Shown here: one piece after another, positions 58,401-64,000 of the stretch | How positions within the stretch are numbered: position 1 is the first letter of the stretch | Layout of the letters: every line of letters begins with the position of its first letter | From: Polyporus tsugae | Lineage: Eukaryota > Basidiomycota > Agaricomycetes > Polyporales > Polyporaceae | DNA: 64,000 nucleotides | Assembly: GCA_024305745.1 (NCBI GenBank) | Contig: JAHRBS010000004.1 | Span: 3,720,001-3,784,000, forward strand | Reading direction: 5' to 3' | The notes under the pieces: model-generated | Seen by the model: the letters and a program-made list of their open reading frames with translations, nothing else | What the model was told of the DNA's origin: nothing | The model's database searches: none | Made by a program: the position numbers and the translations under genes

Positions 58401-59832
58401 ACGGCTCCCCCTTGCATGACGGGGTGAAGTCGTTGTAGCACGTCCGGGTCCGACCGAGCATGGGGGGCGGAGGGAAGATGCATCAGCGCTCGGTCTTGGT
58501 TTGCCGCCATTGGTATGGATCCTTCGGATGTCGGATATGTTATTGATCAGTCACGTCGCTGGCGTGGACGGGACGGGAGGATGCTTCGCAGAAGTTGGGG
58601 GTACGTCGAGAGCATGACGTGCAGGCGATGGATGGACGGTCGCGCAGAGCTTTGACTTCCTCGTCAGGACTGGCTGGGCTTGCGCTCCAGGGGATGGTCC
58701 AGCAGCTCGCCCTCGTCGACCGGTTCGATCTCTCGCACACTCCCATACTACACGATCGGGGTTCTAGCCTCAAGAGCTCGCCCCTCACACCTCATCGATC
58801 GAGCTGCCCCGGGTTTCGGTTTCGTACGGACGCTTTTTCTGTTCACGCCCATCCTGTTCGCCTCTCAGCCGAGGTCGCTCTTGGATCGGCCGCCTCATTC
58901 CTCTCGCATGATTCGCCCCCCCTCGCGCCGTACTTTGTGATGACTGCCCCACACTCTCACCTGATGACTCCACAACCACCTCCATCACATTACACACAAC
59001 ATCACGCCTTCATCCATGTTTCACTGTACATATGTTCCGGTCGCTGTTCTCGCCTTACTTCTCCTAATACACGCGACGCGTGTCATCCCCTCGTTCATAT
59101 TTCCCTTTTCCTCTCCCCCTCTCGTCCCCCGGTTGTGTCGTATAATGTCTCGTCTTCTCGTTGCTGGATCTCGTACTTTGCCCTTTGGTTCCTCTCTCCT
59201 CCACCTCTTCAGGGCCCGACCTCCGCTTCGCGGTCGGGTTCCTGTCGAGGGCGCGCTGGCAGAGAGAGGGCGCCGCGTCTGGTCCGGTGTTGGGAGATGG
59301 AGGCCGTGGATGAGTGTGGAGGTTGGTGCAGTCCCGGAGGCGGAGAGCACGCCGAGTTCTCCGCGCCGGGTGGTGGTGGTGGTGGAAGCAGACGCGGATA
59401 GACTGAAGGAGACGGCGACGTTGGAGACCAGGCGCGGTACCCCCGTTGTATTCATATATTGTGACACGCATCATCCTCCTCCTCACCACCCCAAATCACC
59501 TCCGTTTGCGAGTTTCGTGTCTCCCCCCCTGTCCTTTACATACGCCCTACCTATACGTGTCTGTCGCTCTGTTGATCGCGTATCCAGTTTATGTCACGAG
59601 TATATCATATTTTGTGCAGTATTGACCACCGTACGAGTGAGTCATTCTGCCAGTTTATAGCCAGAGTGCGAACGGTATGAAGATGGGGCCAAAGTCGTTG
59701 ATAGAATATGCGCAGAGATGGACCACGTGTGGCAGTGAGTTCCGATGATGTGTGGGCGCCGGTCAAGGTTCTGCAACATCTCTTCCACGTCGTGCTGCTT
59801 GGCGCACCGGTCTCCGCATTTCTATTCTAGCT
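58401..59832. other. interval between casein kinase 1 and SEC21
   Basis: 1.4 kb with the casein kinase 3' UTR and the SEC21 promoter. A long plus-strand frame at 58595-59401 is serine/proline low complexity with no ATG start and no domain. No gene is supported. Confidence 0.45.
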
Positions 59833-62800
59833 ATGGCTTTTGCAACGAAAAAGGACGAGGAGAGCGGCCTCAGCACGTACTACAACAACAAAACCACCGC
59901 CATCCAGGAGGCCCGCGTCTTCAATGAATCCCCCATCAGTCCCCGCAAGTGCAGGGCGCTGCTCACGCGCATCGTCTACCTCCTCTATGTCGGGGAGACG
60001 TTCAGCACCCAGGAGGCGACGACACTGTTCTTCGGGACTACGAAGCTGTTCCAGCACAAGGACGTACGTATCTATACCTATACTTGGCCCCGCGCGTTGG
60101 GAGGGCAAGGACGGACTTATGATTTCGTTTCCGCAGAGTGCTCTCCGCCAGATGGTCTACCTCGCAATCAAGGAGCTCGCATTGACGGCGGAGGACGTTA
60201 TCATGGTCACCGCGAGCATCATGAAGGACATGCAGCCCAACTCCGAGGTTATTTACCGGCCGAACGCCATCCGCGCCCTTGCCCGAATTATCGACGTGAG
60301 TCTTCCTCGCACTCCCGCATTTCGTCCTATATCATCGGCGCGATGGCTGAGAGAACGGTGCGGTGTGTAGCCGTCCATGGCGCAAGGCGTGGAGCGCTTC
60401 TTCAAGGCCGCCATCGTTGACAAGAACCCGTCCATCTCGTCCGCAGCGCTCGTCTCCGCGTACCACCTCTTCCCGAACGCCAAGGACGTCGTGAAGCGGT
60501 GGGCGAACGAGGCGCAGGAGGCGGTCAACGCCAAGTCGTCCTCGTCGTTCTTTGGCTCGACGGGCAGCTCGGGCGGCGGGTACCTCGGCTGGGGCAGCTC
60601 GTCGTCGAACGCGAACCAGGGCCAGCAGACGATCCCGAGCACGAGCTACATCACGCAGTACCACTCGCTCGGACTGCTGCATGCGATCAGACAGCAGGAC
60701 AGGATGGCGGTCACGAAGATGATCCAGCAGCTCGGCGGGGGCAAGTCCGGCGCGGGGACGACGCTGAAGAACCCGATGGCGCTGTGCATGCTCATCCGGT
60801 ACGCGGCGAAGGTCATAGAGGAGGACCCAAAGTACGTGCTCCTTACTGGTCGTTCCGTCGTGCTTGTCGTAATGGCTTTGTGCAGCGTTCAGAAGCAGAT
60901 GCTTGACCTTCTTGAAGGCTGGCTCCGCCACAAGAGCGATATGGTCAATCTCGAGGCCGCCCGGGTTATATGCGAGATGAGGAACGTTACCGCGACGCAG
61001 CTCACTCGATCTATCGCTGGTGGGTGCCTCGTGCATTATCTTCTCTTCTGTCTTCTTCAGAAGAATTAATCTGACTTGCTATGCCAGTCCTCCAACTGTT
61101 CCTCTCCTCCCCCAAGTCTACGCTGAAGTTCGCCGCCACCCGTACCCTCGCTGCTCTCGCCGTCGCCCACCCTCAGAGCGTCTCGGCCTGCAACATCGAC
61201 CTTGAGAATCTTATCTCAGACCCCAACCGCAGCGTCGCGACCTACGCTATCACGACGCTTCTTAAGACCGGCAATGAGGCGTCCGTCGATCGCCTCATGA
61301 AGCAGATCAGCGGCTTCATGAGCGAGATCAGCGACGAGTTCAAGGTCATCATCGTCGACGCCATCCGCTCGCTCTGCCTCAAGTTCCCGGCCAAGCACGA
61401 GGCGATGCTCGCGTTCCTATCCGGCGTCCTGCGCGACGAGGGCGGATACGACTTCAAGCGCGCCGTCGTCGAGGCGATCTTCGACATGCTCAAGTTCATC
61501 GCGGACTGCAAGGAGCAGGCGCTCTCGCACCTGTGTGAGTTCATCGAGGACTGCGAGTTCACGAAGCTCTCTGTGCGCATCCTGCACTTGCTCGGCGTCG
61601 AGGGCCCCAAGGCGCCGAACCCGACGAAATACATCCGGTTCATCTATAACCGCGTTGTGCTCGAGAACGCGACGGTTCGTGCGGCTGCCGTGTCGAGTCT
61701 GGCGAAGTTCGGGTTGAACAACCTTGATGAGAAGCTCGGCAAGAGCATCAACGTGCTTCTCAACCGGTGAGCGACATTGCTTTCACCATCGCAAGCCATC
61801 ACTCAAGTCTGTCTGTAGATGCCTCGATGATGTTGATGACGAGGTTCGAGATCGTGCGGCAATGTACCTCAGGCTGTACGAGGAGCCGCCGCTCGTGCAG
61901 CCTTACATCCAAGAAGGTACGTCGTACTTTAAGTTTAGATTGGTCACAGTGTTGACGCTTGTTTCGCAGAATCCATCTACTCCCTTTCTGCGTTGGAGTC
62001 AAAATTGGTCTCCTACATCAGTGACCCTGATGCCCTCGAGCAAGCCTTCGACGTTACCGATATACCCAAGATTAGCCGAGAGCAGGCTGCGAAGGATGCT
62101 GCTCGTACGTTACTACATGATAGATTGTTTGGCATGGAAGCTGATGGGAGTCTACAGGTCCAAGCACCCTGGAGACCATCGGTGTCCCGTCAACATCGAA
62201 GGCGGCTACACCACCACCTCCATCGGCGGCAGAGACGCAATCCAGCTACGCTCAACAGCTCGCGGAGGTGCCCGAACTGGCGTCGTATGGTCCGGTGCTC
62301 AACAGTAGCATCAAGCCCAGTCCTCTCACGGAGCGCGAGACGGAGTATCAGGTGTCTGTGGTCAAGCACATCTTCAAGGAGCACGTCGTATTCCAGGTAT
62401 GCCCTCAATCTCGTCACTCTATTGGGCGGATTCTCATCACAGCCCATAGTTCAACGTGTCCAATACCATCACAGACACCGTCCTCGAACAAGTTTCCGTC
62501 ATCATGCAGCCACAAGCGGACTCGGGTCTTACGGAGGACTTTATCATCCCCGTTCCTACGCTCACCGCCGCTACGTCGCCTAGCATCCTGTACGTTTCCT
62601 TCACGCGCGACTCGCCAGGGGAGTACGTCCAGGCGTCCTTCCAGTGCATCCTCAAGTTCGTCAGCAAGGAGCTTGATCCATCAACCGGCGAGCCCGAGGC
62701 GGAGGGCTACGAGGATGAGTACCAGCTCGAGGAGACGGAGCTCGCCGCAGCGGACTACATCATTCCCAGCTACGTCACTTTCGCGTCCGAGTGGGACCGC

Positions 62801-63166
62801 ATGCGTGGTGGCGTTTCCCTCACGGAGACCTTCTCACTGCCTGCCATGGAGTCTCTCAAGGGTACTTTTGCATTTCATTTATTTCCGATCATATTAAAAC
62901 ACCGGCTGACCTTGCTGTATCGTATAGCTGCATGCAACTCCGTCGTCGAGATCCTCAACATGCAACCACTCGGCGGTTCGGAGGAGCCCCAGCAACCGAC
63001 CGTGCACACATTACAGCTCTCCGGCCTCGTGGGAGGCGGCGGAGGCAAGGTGCTCGTGCGTTGTCGCATGACGTACTCGAAGACACAGGGCGTGACGCTC
63101 GAGGTCGGCGTGCGGTCAGAACAGCAGGCAGCTGCGGACCTAGTCATCGCTGCGATTGGTGGCTGA
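59833..63166 (+). CDS. SEC21: coatomer subunit gamma (Sec21/COPG)
   Basis: The gamma-COP subunit of the COPI coat, driving Golgi-to-ER retrograde transport. The ATG at 59833 gives [20 protein letters not shown] and [20 protein letters not shown]. The adaptin-like alpha-solenoid continues with [54 protein letters not shown] and [20 protein letters not shown]. Next come [17 protein letters not shown] and [20 protein letters not shown], then [21 protein letters not shown] Pro/Ser linker follows. The gamma-COP appendage domain has [40 protein letters not shown] and [20 protein letters not shown]. The final exon is platform-like, ending [11 protein letters not shown], stop at 63164-63166. About 920 residues in roughly ten exons, complete. 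Confidence 0.95.
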
Positions 63167-63734
63167 TCCTGGTCGGTATCGGGGGGCTTGGATTTCAGTA
63201 CGTTTTTGTGGAGTCGCGACGTCGCTCCGTGTGAATACGTAATTCTATTCGCAGTCTGAACGAAGGGTAGAAGCTGGTCGAGCAACTTGTATTGGGCCTG
63301 CCGATATATTCTTCGAACTAATGTTACGGCTGTGGCTGCCGATGTCTCGATTCTCCGGGCACATTTCCTGATGACATCGGCCATGTCGGCGATGGTGACC
63401 GTCGGAGGAATTCAAGGTGCTCAAGTGCTAAGTTGGGGTATATTTTATGATCTATATGCTCTAAGCAAGTTGTATTTCGTACTGGTAGTCGACAAGGATG
63501 CATCCGCGACAGTTCCATACCCGCCAGGGGCTTCGCGATGACAGCATTGCATTCCAATTCACCTCACCTCTTTCACCTTGTTCTAATAACCTCTAACAAA
63601 CCCAACGATAAAATTCCCGAAACTTGTAGTACTTGCTACAGAAACTCCTCGTAACGGTTACCCTTCACTTCGGTAAGCGATTGACTGTGTAGTTCAGAGG
63701 GGACCAACTCACCTGGGATTGGCAGATCACAAGA
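63167..63734. other. interval between SEC21 and the BTB gene
   Basis: About 570 bp containing the SEC21 3' UTR. No supported gene was found. Confidence 0.45.
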
Positions 63735-64000
63735 ATGTCAACAGGAGACCACATCTAGTAGGAGCCGACGAAGGATCCGGATCTCTGGTTCGAGGACGGC
63801 AACACGATTGTGATAGCCCACAAGGCTACATTTTGGGTCCACCGCGGCCTCCTCTCTCGACATTCTGACATCTTCAGCGGTTTATTTGCCATTCCACAGC
63901 CATTGAGCCCGGATTTCATCCGATGGCTGCCCAGTAGTCCGTGTCCGAGTCGCCGATTCAGCCCATGACTTCAAACATCTTCTCCACGCTCTGTATGATG
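63735..64000 (+). pseudogene. BTB/POZ-domain gene start, broken and cut by the right edge
   Basis: The N-terminal part of an agaricomycete BTB/POZ protein: DPDLWFEDGNTIVIAHKATF, then WVHRGLLSRHSDIFSGLFAI and, in another frame, DGCPVVRVRVADSAHDFKHL with LHALYD. The pattern of dimer-forming strands and the HR-LL-RHS helix is typical. An ATG at 63735 is in frame with the domain, but two adjacent TAG codons lie between (63756-63761). A one-base-type frameshift separates the two blocks near 63922. An upstream exon spliced at the AG of 63757-63758 could avoid one stop but not the frameshift. It is probably a pseudogene, or the base calls at this edge are wrong. The rest is outside the window. Confidence 0.65.

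Noticed and set aside
58595..59401. 268-codon plus-strand open frame after casein kinase 1
   Set aside because: Begins at a non-ATG codon, low complexity and no family resemblance; more likely 3' UTR and intergenic sequence.

Overview
The window is nuclear DNA from a basidiomycete fungus, most likely an agaricomycete of the wood-decaying (Polyporales-like) kind. The evidence is dense genes split by many 40-70 nt GT-AG introns, moderately high GC, a secreted laccase with a high-potential-type copper site, NTE1-, WSS1- and CHS-type fungal genes, and families common in agaricomycetes (APH-like kinases, BTB/POZ proteins, homeodomain regulators). There is no bacterial, phage or CRISPR content. Most genes are single-copy housekeeping genes; the few accessory elements lie between them. 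All gene models were spliced by eye, so outer ends and motif-bearing exons are firmer than every internal splice site.

Layout, left to right. 1-8.1 kb: an MFS transporter cut by the left edge (+), a FAD monooxygenase (-), then a close divergent pair of mitochondrial ribosomal protein mS45 (-) and an EFM3/EEF2KMT-type lysine methyltransferase (+). 8.2-9.5 kb: a decayed aminoglycoside-phosphotransferase-like pseudogene. 9.9-14.1 kb: the WSS1-type DNA-protein-crosslink protease (+) convergent with a laccase (-). 14.1-17.3 kb: the largest stretch with no supportable gene. 17.3-29.2 kb: a NIPA-type Mg2+ transporter (+), a methyltransferase-domain protein (-), the SF3b subunit SF3B5 hidden in six tiny exons (-), the exosome cofactor C1D/Rrp47 (+), a 1003-residue F-box/LRR protein (-) and a 75-residue HMG/YABBY-like protein (-).

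30.3-43.5 kb: VPS33 (-), a 590-bp hAT-like MITE with 8-bp target duplications, a small dsRNA-binding protein (-), the phospholipase NTE1 (-), an SDR gene with irregular junctions (-), and an intron-containing tRNA-Trp (+). 44.4-63.2 kb: a homeodomain regulator with three homeodomains (-), pantothenate kinase (-), chitin synthase (-), casein kinase 1 (+) and coatomer gamma/SEC21 (+). The right edge holds the start of a BTB/POZ gene with two in-frame stops and a frameshift.

Functional themes are membrane traffic (VPS33, SEC21, NTE1, chitin synthase), RNA and protein-synthesis machinery (SF3B5, C1D, mS45, EFM3, tRNA-Trp, dsRBD protein) and lignin or phenolic chemistry (laccase, FAD monooxygenase). 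They are neighbours by ordinary genome order rather than a visible gene cluster. The most noteworthy items are the MITE, the microexon structure of SF3B5, the triple-homeodomain protein, and the decaying APH and BTB copies.
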